64,000 nt of DNA from NCBI RefSeq assembly GCF_000284035.1, contig NC_016887.1:2418001-2482000 (forward strand). The letters are read 5' to 3'. Source of the DNA: Nocardia cyriacigeorgica GUH-2. Its GTDB lineage: Bacteria > Actinomycetota > Actinomycetes > Mycobacteriales > Mycobacteriaceae. The notes under the pieces are model-generated. The model did not search any database. It was not told the DNA's origin and saw nothing but the letters and a program-made list of their open reading frames with translations. The number at the start of each line of letters is the position of its first letter. Position 1 is the first letter of the stretch. The position numbers and the translations under genes were made by a program. This document shows positions 1 to 12,987 of this stretch, one piece after another.

Positions 1-80
1 CCGTCTTCCGGATGAGCAAGCGGATGCCGGTGTCGGTCACCCTGTCCAAGGGCGGCCGGGCTACCCGAGTCCGGGCATGA
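1..80 (+). CDS. C-terminal end of an unidentified protein (partial)
   Basis: An open frame runs in from the window edge and stops with TGA at 78-80. It encodes about 25 residues, rich in Arg and Lys and ending GGRATRVRA. It has G/C at nearly every third codon position, as expected for coding DNA here. Too little is present to name a family. Its stop lies 29 nt before the preferred start of the sigma factor gene, so the two may be co-transcribed. Confidence 0.4.
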   Translation, partial: VFRMSKRMPVSVTLSKGGRATRVRA

Positions 81-109
81 GGTTCGCGATCGGCGGGAAG
101 GATGACACC

Positions 110-1030
110 ATGGTCCGCGAGCACACCGAACCTGCGTCCGCCGCCGAGCCTGCCGACCCGTTCACCGAACATCGGCGACTGCTGTTCAGCACCGCCTATC
201 AGATGCTCGGCAGCGTCACCGACGCCGAGGACGTGCTGCAGGACACCTGGCTGAAATGGCATGCGACCGAGCAGCACACCGTCACCCACCCGAAGGCCTA
301 CCTGGTCCGCACCGTCACCAATCTGGCCTTGAACCGGCTCACCTCCGCCCGCGCCACCCGTGAGACCTATATCGGCCCGTGGCTGCCCGAACCCCTGCTG
401 ACCACGCCTGCCGAGGAGACCGACATGGCCGACACCGTCTCCACGGCCATGCTGGTCGTCCTGGAAACCCTCGGCCCGGTCGAACGCGCCGTCTTCGTGC
501 TGCGCGAAGTCTTCGGGTACAGCCACGCCGAAATCGGCGAATTCCTCGACCGACCGGAGCCGACCGTGCGCCAGATCGCCCATCGGGCCCGCTCCCACGT
601 GCAGTCCCGGCGCCCGCGCTTCGACACCGACAAGGCCGCCCGCGAGGCGGTGACCAGCCAGTTCCTCGCCGCCTGCCGTGGCGGCGACCTGAACGCCCTG
701 ATGGCATTGCTCGCCCCCGACGTCACGCTGTGGAACGACGGCGGCGGCAAGATCACCGCGGCGCGCCGCCCGCTGCACGGCCCCGACCACGTCGCCCGCT
801 GGCTGCTCGGTGTGCTCGCCAAACCGATACTCACCGGCATCGAACTCGGCGCGGCCACCGTCAACGGCGAGCTCGGCCTCGTCGGTGTGCTCGGCGAATA
901 CCCCGTCGGCGCCATCACCTTCGACCTGGTCGACGGCCGGATCCAGAACGTGCGGTTCCAGGTCAACCCGGACAAGCTCGCCGGGCTGGCCGGGCTGGTG
1001 GACCGCGACGATTCCGGCTCCGCCGAGTGA
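110..1030 (+). CDS. sigJ: ECF41-type RNA polymerase sigma factor (SigJ-like) with SnoaL-like C-terminal domain
   Basis: A 306-residue extracytoplasmic-function sigma factor. Region 2 (about residues 15-80, with AYQMLGSVTDAEDVLQDTWLKW) and region 4 (about 115-175, with EVFGYSHAEIGEFL) are followed by a SnoaL/NTF2-like domain (about 185-290). The C-terminus carries NPDKL (from residue 286), the signature of ECF41 factors, in which the extra domain replaces a separate anti-sigma factor. The ATG at 110 is chosen because GGGAAGGA lies 7 nt upstream. An in-frame ATG at 77 would overlap the previous stop but lacks a good ribosome site. ECF41 genes usually neighbour a small enzyme gene that they control. 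Here mpg and a DoxX gene follow, so the target is uncertain. Confidence 0.88.
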   Translation: MVREHTEPASAAEPADPFTEHRRLLFSTAYQMLGSVTDAEDVLQDTWLKWHATEQHTVTHPKAYLVRTVTNLALNRLTSARATRETYIGPWLPEPLLTTPAEETDMADTVSTAMLVVLETLGPVERAVFVLREVFGYSHAEIGEFLDRPEPTVRQIAHRARSHVQSRRPRFDTDKAAREAVTSQFLAACRGGDLNALMALLAPDVTLWNDGGGKITAARRPLHGPDHVARWLLGVLAKPILTGIELGAATVNGELGLVGVLGEYPVGAITFDLVDGRIQNVRFQVNPDKLAGLAGLVDRDDSGSAE

Positions 1031-1084
1031 TCGTCCGGGCGGGCGCCGGGCCGTCCGCCGCCGCGGTGTCGGTGTGCTGGGAGA

Positions 1085-1714
1085 ATGCCTGACGTGAGTG
1101 CCGAGGAACTTGCCGTCGAACCGCTGGCGGCCGCGCGCCGGATACTCGGCGCGACGCTGTGGTCGGGTCCGGTGGGCGTACGCATCGTCGAGGTCGAGGC
1201 CTACGGGGGAGACCCGGCCGGCCCCTGGCACGACCCGGCGGCACACTCCGGACGCGGTCGCACCCCACGCAACGCCGTCATGTTCGGCCCGCCCGGCATG
1301 CTCTACGTCTACCTCAGCTACGGGATGCACACCTGCGTCAACGTGACCAGCGGACCCGACGGTGTGGCCAGCGCCGTGCTGATCCGCTCCGGTGAGGTCG
1401 TCGCCGGCGAGGACGTGGCTCGCGGCCGCCGCGCCGCCGCCCGCAACGGGCACGACCTGGCCCGTGGGCCCGGCAATCTCGGCAGCGCGCTCGGAATCAC
1501 GTTGGACGACTACGGGACTCGGCTGTTCGACCCCGAATCGCCGATCCGGCTCGAACTGGGCCCGGTGCTGGATCCGTCCGCCATCGCCGTCGGGCCGCGG
1601 GTGGGCGTGAGCCTGGCCGCCGACCGGCCGTGGCGGCTGTGGCTACCGGATTCGCCTGCGGTATCGGCCTATCGACGCAGCCCGCGAGCTCCACGGGCGG
1701 AGCGCAGCGCCTGA
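1085..1714 (+). CDS. mpg: 3-methyladenine DNA glycosylase (AAG/MPG family)
   Basis: A 209-residue base-excision repair enzyme of the alkyladenine glycosylase fold, which removes alkylated purines from DNA. Visible family motifs are RIVEVEAY near residue 33, the substrate-pocket stretch TPRNAVMFGPPGMLYVYLSYG near 60-80, and ARGPGNLGSALGI near 125. The length is normal for actinobacterial members. The start follows the sigma factor stop by 54 nt. In M. tuberculosis mpg (Rv1688) is also directly before tyrS; here a DoxX gene separates them. Confidence 0.93.
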   Translation: MPDVSAEELAVEPLAAARRILGATLWSGPVGVRIVEVEAYGGDPAGPWHDPAAHSGRGRTPRNAVMFGPPGMLYVYLSYGMHTCVNVTSGPDGVASAVLIRSGEVVAGEDVARGRRAAARNGHDLARGPGNLGSALGITLDDYGTRLFDPESPIRLELGPVLDPSAIAVGPRVGVSLAADRPWRLWLPDSPAVSAYRRSPRAPRAERSA

Positions 1715-1920
1715 GCGTTCGCGGTATCCGATGCCCTCGCGCAGCGATGGGATCCCGCCGCGAATTTGCCTCGTGAACTGTGGTTTTCGGCGGCCGCGGA
1801 TGGTCGTGTCCGAGTCAGCGCGAAAAAATTCTCCGGCGATGCGATGAATTCCGCGAGACACCCCCGTCTTGTCTGGTGAACGCGCTACCAACCCGGCGCG
1901 CACGACCCGAAGGAATCGAC

Positions 1921-2352
1921 ATGACCGCCAACATCGCCACCACCGCCCCCGCCGTCACCTACCGCCCCGGCTCCGTCCGCAACCGCGTCCTGTGGACCTT
2001 GCAGATCGTGCTCGGCCTGTTCTTCATCATCGCCTCCGGCGGACCCAAGCTGGTGATGCCGCAGACCCTGGTCGACAACGCCCCGGAAAACCTGACGATC
2101 CCGTTCGGCCTGCTGATCTTCATCGGCATCGTCGAGGTTGCCGGCGGCATCGGGCTGATGGTGCCGAAGCTGAGCGCCCTGGCCGCCGCCGGCCTGTCCG
2201 TGCTCACCGTGCTGGCCGCCGCCACCCAGGCGTTCATCGCCGGCGTCCCCGGCATGGCGATCTTCCCGCTGGTGCTGGCCGCGATCTTCGCCTGGATCGC
2301 CTACGAGCGCCGCTCCACCATCACCGACCTGCGCAACGCGGTGTCCCGATGA
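1921..2352 (+). CDS. DoxX-like integral membrane protein
   Basis: A 143-residue protein with four predicted membrane helices: about residues 21-40, 60-80, 85-103 and 107-125. The first contains LQIVLGLFFIIASGGPKL, and the second is centred on the IGIVEVAGGIGLMVP motif typical of DoxX/DoxD relatives. Such proteins are associated with thiol or quinone redox at the membrane, but the exact role is unknown. The start ATG is preceded by GAAGGA at a 6-nt spacing. The gene is isolated, with 206 nt upstream. It could be a target of the ECF41 factor upstream (inference only). Confidence 0.82.
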   Translation: MTANIATTAPAVTYRPGSVRNRVLWTLQIVLGLFFIIASGGPKLVMPQTLVDNAPENLTIPFGLLIFIGIVEVAGGIGLMVPKLSALAAAGLSVLTVLAAATQAFIAGVPGMAIFPLVLAAIFAWIAYERRSTITDLRNAVSR

Positions 2353-2401
2353 TTCGACCCTGAGCACTGCGCGGCGATCGGTAGCCACCGGTCGCCGCAC
2401 A

Positions 2402-2578
2402 GTGCTGTGCGTGATCGATCACCTGTCGGGTTGGCGGTGGTCGGTCCCGGCGGCCATCTGGTCGCGATGCGCCGAGGCCTCGCACCAGATGGCCGTCGCC
2501 GTCTCCAACGGAGATCACGCCGTCATCGGCTCCGGCCGGGCCGCGCAATTCGCCCGGGACCTGCGCAGCACCGCATGA
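2402..2578 (+). pseudogene. Possible gene remnant or small orphan gene before tyrS
   Basis: The roughly 250 bp between the DoxX gene and tyrS show coding-like third-position GC in one frame, ending in TGA at 2576-2578 with FARDLRSTA. No ATG precedes it, and only GTG at 2402 or 2411 could start it (55-58 residues). In a second frame, about 2422-2475 reads PVGLAVVGPGGHLVAMRR. This resembles the AVVDxGGHLVA motif of the GlcG/HbpS family and is followed by atypical codons. The two partial frames suggest a decayed gene, but an unrelated small protein is not excluded. Confidence 0.25.
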
Positions 2579-2603
2579 CCGGCGTACGGAAAGATGAGAC
2601 GGC

Positions 2604-3896
2604 GTGAGCGGCCACATCATCGACGAACTGACCTGGCGCGGCTTGATCGCGCAGTCCACCGACCTCGACGCCCTGCGCGCCGCGCTGGCCGAGGGCCCGC
2701 AGAGCCTGTACGCCGGGTTCGATCCCACCGCGGCCAGCCTGCACGCCGGTCACCTGGTGCCGCTGCTGGCGCTGAAGCGGTTCCAGCGGGCGGGGCATCG
2801 GCCGATCGTGCTCGCCGGTGGCGCCACCGGCCTCATCGGCGACCCGCGTGATGTCGGCGAGCGCACCATGAACTCCGCCGACACCGTCGCCGAATGGGCC
2901 GGCCGCATCCGCTCCCAGCTCGAACGCTTCGTCGACATCGACGATTCGCCAACCGGGGCGATGATCGTCGACAACATGGCCTGGACCGGGCAGCTCTCCG
3001 CGGTGGACTTCCTGCGCGATATCGGCAAGCACTTCTCGGTCAACGTCATGCTCGCCCGCGACACCGTCAAACGGCGCCTCGACGGCGAAGGCATCTCCTA
3101 CACCGAGTTCAGCTACATGCTGCTGCAAGCCAACGACTACTTGCAGCTGCGCCGCAATCACGGCTGCCTGCTCCAGGTCGGCGGTTCCGACCAGTGGGGC
3201 AACATCATCGCCGGCGTCGAACTCAACCGCCGCGTCGACGGAGCCCACGTGCACGCGCTCACCGTCCCCCTGGTGACTTCGGCCGACGGCAAGAAGTTCG
3301 GCAAGTCCACCGGCGGCGGCAGCCTCTGGCTCGATCCGGAGATGACCAGCCCCTACGCCTGGTACCAGTACTTCGTGAACACCGCCGACGCCGACGTCAT
3401 CCGGTACCTGCGCTGGTTCACCTTCCTCGACCGCGAGGAACTGGCCGAACTCGAGCAGGCCACCGCCGAACGCCCGCATGCCAGGGAAGCGCAGCGCCGG
3501 CTGGCCGCAGAGATGACCGATCTGGTGCACGGCCCCGAGCACACCCGCGCCGTCCAACTGGCCAGCCAGGCCCTGTTCGGCCGCGCCGACCTGCGCGAGC
3601 TCGACGAATCGACCCTCGCCGCGGCCCTGCGGGAAGCGGCCGTCGACGGCACCGTCGCCGAGATCGCCCCCGGTCAGCCGAACACCATCGTCGACTTGCT
3701 GGTGGCCTCCGGCCTGTGCGAGAGCCGCGGCGCGGCCCGTCGCGCGGTGAACGAGGGTGGTGCTTCGGTGAACAACGAGCGCGTCACCGACATCGAATGG
3801 ACTCCCGAAGCAGGCGACTACCTGCACGAACGGTGGCTGGTACTGCGCCGTGGCAAGCGCAACTTCGCGGGCGTCCTGCGGGCCGGCGGAAATTGA
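2604..3896 (+). CDS. tyrS: Tyrosyl-tRNA synthetase
   Basis: A 430-residue class I aminoacyl-tRNA synthetase that charges tRNA-Tyr with tyrosine in the cytoplasm. The HIGH-type signature is HAGH (residues 47-50) and the KMSKS-type loop is KFGKS (231-235). GGSDQWGN near 193-200 and the tyrosine-pocket YAGFD near 36 are also present. An S4-type RNA-binding domain occupies about residues 365-425. The start is GTG with GGAAAG upstream. The gene ends in a strong terminator hairpin just before the rrn promoters, so tyrS and the rRNA operon are separate transcription units. Confidence 0.97.
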   Translation: MSGHIIDELTWRGLIAQSTDLDALRAALAEGPQSLYAGFDPTAASLHAGHLVPLLALKRFQRAGHRPIVLAGGATGLIGDPRDVGERTMNSADTVAEWAGRIRSQLERFVDIDDSPTGAMIVDNMAWTGQLSAVDFLRDIGKHFSVNVMLARDTVKRRLDGEGISYTEFSYMLLQANDYLQLRRNHGCLLQVGGSDQWGNIIAGVELNRRVDGAHVHALTVPLVTSADGKKFGKSTGGGSLWLDPEMTSPYAWYQYFVNTADADVIRYLRWFTFLDREELAELEQATAERPHAREAQRRLAAEMTDLVHGPEHTRAVQLASQALFGRADLRELDESTLAAALREAAVDGTVAEIAPGQPNTIVDLLVASGLCESRGAARRAVNEGGASVNNERVTDIEWTPEAGDYLHERWLVLRRGKRNFAGVLRAGGN

Positions 3897-3903
3897 TCTT
3901 GGT

Positions 3904-3933
3904 GGCCTGAGTCACATCCGTGTGATTCAGGCC
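3904..3933 (+). terminator. Intrinsic terminator of tyrS
   Basis: An inverted repeat starts 8 nt after the tyrS stop codon. GGCCTGA (3904-3910) pairs with TCAGGCC (3927-3933), and an inner TCACA/TGTGA extends the stem around a TCCG loop. A short T-containing stretch follows. Confidence 0.75.
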
Positions 3934-3991
3934 GTTTCCAAGCCTTTCCGCGAGCCCCTGACCTGCACGAACAGCCCGCTGACGTGGCGAT

Positions 3992-4020
3992 TTGACGTGA
4001 TGTTCTCCGCCGCGTAACTT
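3992..4020 (+). promoter_or_regulatory. rrn promoter P1 (sigma-A type)
   Basis: TTGACG (3992-3997), a 17-nt spacer and TAACTT (4015-4020) form a near-consensus sigma-70 promoter about 375 nt before mature 16S. The rest of the 3934-4394 region is leader RNA with no supported gene. Confidence 0.65.
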
Positions 4021-4120
4021 ATTCAACGTCAGAGCGACACGGACACCGACCCGGAGCCCCGAGGGCCTGGGAAACGAGGTAGGACGAGGAGCGCCTGACG
4101 AAGCAGGTTCAGCCGGTGTT

Positions 4121-4149
4121 TGACTCCGAGTCTTGGACTGGCTAAGATA
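4121..4149 (+). promoter_or_regulatory. rrn promoter P2 (sigma-A type)
   Basis: TTGACT (4121-4126), exactly 17 nt, then TAAGAT (4144-4149). It resembles the conserved downstream rrn promoter of mycobacteria, including a purine start region at about 4156. Two promoters in series are common for actinobacterial rRNA operons. Confidence 0.75.
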
Positions 4150-4204
4150 GAAAAGTTGCCTCACAGAAGCCCCAGCTAGTACCTGGAGTCGAAGTGTGTG
4201 CGTG

Positions 4205-4220
4205 TGTTCTTTGAGAACTC
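4205..4220 (+). promoter_or_regulatory. rrn leader BoxA-like antitermination element
   Basis: TGTTCTTTGAGAACTC in the 16S leader. The core TTTGAGAACT recurs in the 16S-23S spacer at about 6199-6208. In actinobacterial rrn operons such paired elements belong to the Nus-factor antitermination and RNase III processing signals. Confidence 0.55.
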
Positions 4221-4394
4221 AATAGTGTGTCGATGAATGTCAGTGCCAATATTTTATTGGTTCCGGCCCCTCATACCCCCGTGTGTTGTGGGTCGGACAT
4301 TTAGTCAGCAAACATTTTTGCTGGCGTTTTGTTTTGCTGGGTTTTCGGACTCTAGTTTAGATCTGATTGCACCTTCGGGTGTGATTGTGAGTCT

Positions 4395-9367
<4,973 letters not shown>

Positions 9368-9431
9368 AACAAAGAAGCTACGCGTCCACTGTGCAGTATC
9401 TGAAACAACACACGAACCGTGTGATCCAGGT

Positions 9432-9559
9432 GAAAGGGGCTGCGCCCCTTTCGAACCCCGAGGGATCGGGGTTGGGTTTCCCGGGGGCGAGGCCCCCGAA
9501 CCCCCCGGGAAGAGAGAGGTTTTCTCTCCGGATCGGGTGCTCGAGGGCCAGGCCCTCGA
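9432..9559 (+). repeat. Array of five consecutive hairpins in the 23S-5S spacer
   Basis: Five inverted repeats follow one another. GAAAGGGGC/GCCCCTTTC (9432-9452, 3-nt loop). AACCCCGA/TCGGGGTT (9454-9473, 4-nt loop). CGGGGGC/GCCCCCG (9482-9498, 3-nt loop). GAGAGA/TCTCTC (9512-9528, 5-nt loop). TCGAGGG/CCCTCGA (9541-9559). All arms are perfect. The spacer is longer than needed to link 23S to 5S. The block looks like inserted small GC-rich repeats, or a structured processing or transcription-control element. Confidence 0.7.
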
Positions 9560-9597
9560 AAACCTTGGGTCCGTCACGGTGTGACAGTTTCATAGAG

Positions 9598-9714
9598 TTA
9601 CGGCGGCTATAGCGGTGGGGAAACGCCCGGTCCCATTCCGAACCCGGAAGCTAAGGCCACCTGCGCCGATGGTACTGCACTCGACAGGGTGTGGGAGAGT
9701 AGGACACCGCCGGA
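9598..9714 (+). rRNA. rrf: 5S ribosomal RNA
   Basis: A 117-nt 5S rRNA. The terminal helix is formed by TACGGCGG and its partner CACCGCCG. The conserved loop segment GTCCCATTCCGAACCCGGAAG and the 3' part GTGGGAGAGTAGGACACCGCC are both present. The ends are accurate to a few nucleotides. Confidence 0.96.
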
Positions 9715-9723
9715 ACATCCTTC

Positions 9724-9758
9724 ACGATAGGGGACCCATACACTGGGTCCCCTATCGT
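9724..9758 (+). terminator. rrn operon terminator
   Basis: A perfect 15-bp stem, ACGATAGGGGACCCA (9724-9738) with TGGGTCCCCTATCGT (9744-9758), a TACAC loop and then CGTTTGT. It starts 10 nt after 5S and is the strongest intrinsic terminator in the window. Confidence 0.92.
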
Positions 9759-9850
9759 CGTTTGTATACCAATAACGTCCGGCAAACGCCGGGCACACGT
9801 CGGATTTCGTGGCCGAGCCACCTATGCGCGAAACTCAGAAAGGGACCACC

Positions 9851-12709
9851 GTGCCGGAACAGAACGACGGTCGGAAACCCTTCCGCCGCAACGACCCCGA
9901 GCGCGGATTCGGAGGCCGCGGCGACAATCGGGGCGACCGCGGTACTTCGGGTGACCGCGGCGGTCGGGGCGGCCACCACGGCGGTGGACGCGACAGCTGG
10001 GAGCCGCGCGAAGGCGGCCCCGCTCGGCGCGGACCGCGCAACGACAGCGGCGACCGTAATGAGCAGCGGGGCGGGAATTGGGGTCGCGGCGAGGATCGCG
10101 GATATCGGGACCGGCGCGACTCCGATCGACGTAGCTCGTCCGAAGGGCGGCCGCAGTGGCGGGACCGCCGCGACGACGCACCGCGGCGCGATTCGGGCGA
10201 CCGGCCCTGGAACGACCGCGGCGGAGACCGTCGCGGCGGCGAACGCGGTTCTTCTGCCGGCTCGGACCGTCGTGGTTACGGCCGGACCGGTGATCGCGAT
10301 GACCGGCGCGGTGGCGAACGACGTGACTGGGGGTCGTCGGACCAGGACCGTCGCGGATTTGGCCGCACGGGTGACCGCGACGACCGGCGAGGGGCCGGCG
10401 ACCGGCGCCGATACGACGACACCGGCTCATCGGACCGCGGTGGATTCCGCCGCGACCGCGACCGTCCCGAATCCGGCGGGCGCCCGAACTTCGGCGACAA
10501 GCCCGGTGGCTACCGGCGCTCCACCGACGATGCGCGCGGTGGACGCGACGACCGCCGCGGTGACGATCGCTACCAGGCTTCCGATCGGGGCGGTTTCCGG
10601 CGGTCCGCGGACAAGGGCGGATTCCGGCGCACCTCCGATGACGCCGGCGACCGGCGCAACGTTGAACAGAGCGGTTTCCGCCGACGCGACAGTGACACCG
10701 AACGACCGGGCCGCTCCGGCGATCGTCCCGGCGGGTTCCGGCGTTCCTCGGATGATCCTCGTGGCGGCCGCGATGACCGTCGGCATGGTGGAGATCAGGG
10801 CGGGTTCCGTCGTCGCGACAGCGAAAGCGGGCGGCCGAGCAGCTCCGGGAACCGTCCCGGCGGGTTCCGTCGCTCCGGCGAGGAATCACGCGGCGGGAGC
10901 GGCGGTGGGTTCCGTCGACGTGAGCACGAAGGCGGACGTCCGGGTCAGTCCGAGCGTGGATACGGCAGGCGCGACGACTCGGGCTACCAGGGCAATCGCG
11001 GCGGTGGTTTCCGTCGACAGGACGACCGATCGTCGCAGCGCTCCTTCCCCAGCAATGAAGCGAAGAACCGCGCCGACACCGGCCGTGACGCCGGCAAGCG
11101 TGGTCGACGTGACGATATTGCGCAGACCGGCCCCGAAGATTCGTTCGAGGACAGCCAGAACCTCGGCGTCGGCGAGACAGTTTCGGAGCAGGCGCCCAGC
11201 CGTGGCGCGCAGGCCGGATCGTCGGAAAGCACCCGACCAGGAGAAGGCGCACCGCAGGCCGAGTTGGCCGGCGACCCAGGACACGCGGGAGAGCGCGCCG
11301 AATCTACCGAGACTGCTCGTGCTGATGCGCGCGCCGATCGCACCGGTACACCGGATGACACGCACGCCCGGGCGGGCGAGTCCCCTGCCGAGTCGACGAC
11401 GACCTCCGACACCTCCGCGCGTCGAGTCGAAGCGCCCTCTGGCGGACAAGAGCAGTCGGGGTCGGGCGAGTCGCGCATTGGGTCGCCAGGTACATCTGAA
11501 GAGTCTGCTGAGTCCGCGCGTGGAGTCGAGCCGGCCGCGTCCGCAGCATCCGGCCACGATCTACCGCTGTTCCAGGCGGCAGGATCGCCCCAGGCTCAGG
11601 GCCAGAGCTCCTCGGCTGACGACGTCGCGTCGCACCGCACCGACGAGACAGCGGCACGCGATGCGGAGCGGAACTCGGCCGCCGCGGGGGATGACCGAAC
11701 CGCCGCCGACGCACCGTCCGGTCGGCGTGGCGATTCGGATCAGGCGGGCCGACCGGCAGACTTGACCGAAGGCGGTGGCTCGGGCCCGGACGTGTCTGTC
11801 GACCGCCGCGACGATGCCGCCGAACAGCGGTCCACGGTGGCCGCACAGACCGGAGAGCGGGGCGATGTGACCGAGAATGGCGACCGTGGCCGGCGCGGAG
11901 GAGATCGCGGCTGGAACGAGCGCGGGCCGCGGCGTGAGGAGGGCCGTCGAGGCGACGGGCCCGGTGGCGACCGGCGGCGTGGCGGAGAAGGTGGCCGTGG
12001 ACCCGGCGGCCGGATGATGGATCGCCGTCCGCCTCGCCCGGAAGAGCCGGATCTGCCTGACGACGTTCAGGCCTCCGATCTCGACACCACCATCCGGCGC
12101 GACCTGCTGAGCCTGGACAAGGGCAATGCCGAGACCGTTGCCAGGCATCTGGTGATGGCGGCGCGGCTGCTCGACGACGATCCTGGTCTGGCGCTCGCGC
12201 ACGCTCGCGCCGCCCGTCAGCGGGCGGGTCGTATCGCTGTGGTCCGCGAGACCGCGGGCGTCGTGGCCTATCACGCGGGCGAATGGGCCGAAGCCCTGTC
12301 CGAGCTGCGGACCGCGCGGCGCATGTCGGGCGGGTCCGGTCTGCTCGCGGTGATGGCCGACTGCGAACGCGGGCTCGGCCGGCCCGAACGGGCCATCGAA
12401 CTGGGCCGCAGCGAGGAAGCCAGGGCGTTGCGTGGCGACGAGGCCACCGAGCTGCGCATCGTGGTGGCCGGGGCCCGGATGGACCTCGGCCAGTACGACC
12501 AGGCCGTGGTGACGTTGCAGACCAACGACCTCGACCCGTCCCGCACCGGCTCGGCCGCGGCCCGCCTGTTCTACGCCTACGCCGACGCCCTCGTGGCCGC
12601 AGGCCGCACCGACGAGGGCCTGACCTGGTTCCTCAATGCGGCCGCCGCCGACCTCGACGGCGAAACCGACGCCGAGGAACGGGCCGCGGAACTCACCGGC
12701 GACGCCTGA
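9851..12709 (+). CDS. TPR-type protein with giant Arg/Gly/Asp-rich disordered N-terminus (Rv1691-like)
   Basis: A 952-residue protein. Residues 1 to about 400 are low-complexity RGG/RDDRRG sequence with about nine GGFRR or SGFRR repeats, separated by DRRGFGRTGDRDDRRG units. About 400-670 is acidic and Ser/Glu/Ala-rich, and a second Arg/Gly patch sits at about 675-725. Only about 735-952 looks globular: helical, TPR-like, with ARHLVMAARLLDDDPGLALAHARAARQRAGR and following helix pairs. By gene order it corresponds to the much shorter mycobacterial Rv1691. Function is unknown; RNA binding is an inference from the RGG repeats. GTG 9851 is preferred because AGAAAGGG lies 6 nt upstream; in-frame starts also exist at 9809 and 9824. 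Confidence 0.85.
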   Translation: MPEQNDGRKPFRRNDPERGFGGRGDNRGDRGTSGDRGGRGGHHGGGRDSWEPREGGPARRGPRNDSGDRNEQRGGNWGRGEDRGYRDRRDSDRRSSSEGRPQWRDRRDDAPRRDSGDRPWNDRGGDRRGGERGSSAGSDRRGYGRTGDRDDRRGGERRDWGSSDQDRRGFGRTGDRDDRRGAGDRRRYDDTGSSDRGGFRRDRDRPESGGRPNFGDKPGGYRRSTDDARGGRDDRRGDDRYQASDRGGFRRSADKGGFRRTSDDAGDRRNVEQSGFRRRDSDTERPGRSGDRPGGFRRSSDDPRGGRDDRRHGGDQGGFRRRDSESGRPSSSGNRPGGFRRSGEESRGGSGGGFRRREHEGGRPGQSERGYGRRDDSGYQGNRGGGFRRQDDRSSQRSFPSNEAKNRADTGRDAGKRGRRDDIAQTGPEDSFEDSQNLGVGETVSEQAPSRGAQAGSSESTRPGEGAPQAELAGDPGHAGERAESTETARADARADRTGTPDDTHARAGESPAESTTTSDTSARRVEAPSGGQEQSGSGESRIGSPGTSEESAESARGVEPAASAASGHDLPLFQAAGSPQAQGQSSSADDVASHRTDETAARDAERNSAAAGDDRTAADAPSGRRGDSDQAGRPADLTEGGGSGPDVSVDRRDDAAEQRSTVAAQTGERGDVTENGDRGRRGGDRGWNERGPRREEGRRGDGPGGDRRRGGEGGRGPGGRMMDRRPPRPEEPDLPDDVQASDLDTTIRRDLLSLDKGNAETVARHLVMAARLLDDDPGLALAHARAARQRAGRIAVVRETAGVVAYHAGEWAEALSELRTARRMSGGSGLLAVMADCERGLGRPERAIELGRSEEARALRGDEATELRIVVAGARMDLGQYDQAVVTLQTNDLDPSRTGSAAARLFYAYADALVAAGRTDEGLTWFLNAAAADLDGETDAEERAAELTGDA

Positions 12710-12987
12710 TCGGAGCGCTGGGCCCGGAGGACCGAACTCCTCGGACAGCTGAGCGACTCCGACGGCGGAGCCGGCCGCCGATGTGCGCGCCGTCGCGCAA
12801 ACCCTGGCGAGCGGGTGCACGTGCTCCGCGCCGGCTGCTATCGAGTTCCCGGCCACCACTTGTCGGTGGCCGGGCTTACAGTGCCAGGCGGTGGGATCAA
12901 CTGCCCGCTGATACCGGTCGGCCGTCGGGCCGCGAGGGGTGGGAGGATTTCGATGGTGACGCTCGATCGGTGCGAGGGAGTGAAATG

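Noticed and set aside
10400-11050. Regularly spaced repeats resembling a CRISPR-like or tandem array
   Set aside because: The repeats encode GGFRR units in frame, vary in sequence, and have no unique spacers of constant length.
9615-11765. Alternative long frames on both strands within the Arg/Gly-rich gene
   Set aside because: Low-complexity high-GC DNA stays open in several frames. Only the frame at 9851-12709 has a good ribosome site and continues into a conserved globular domain.
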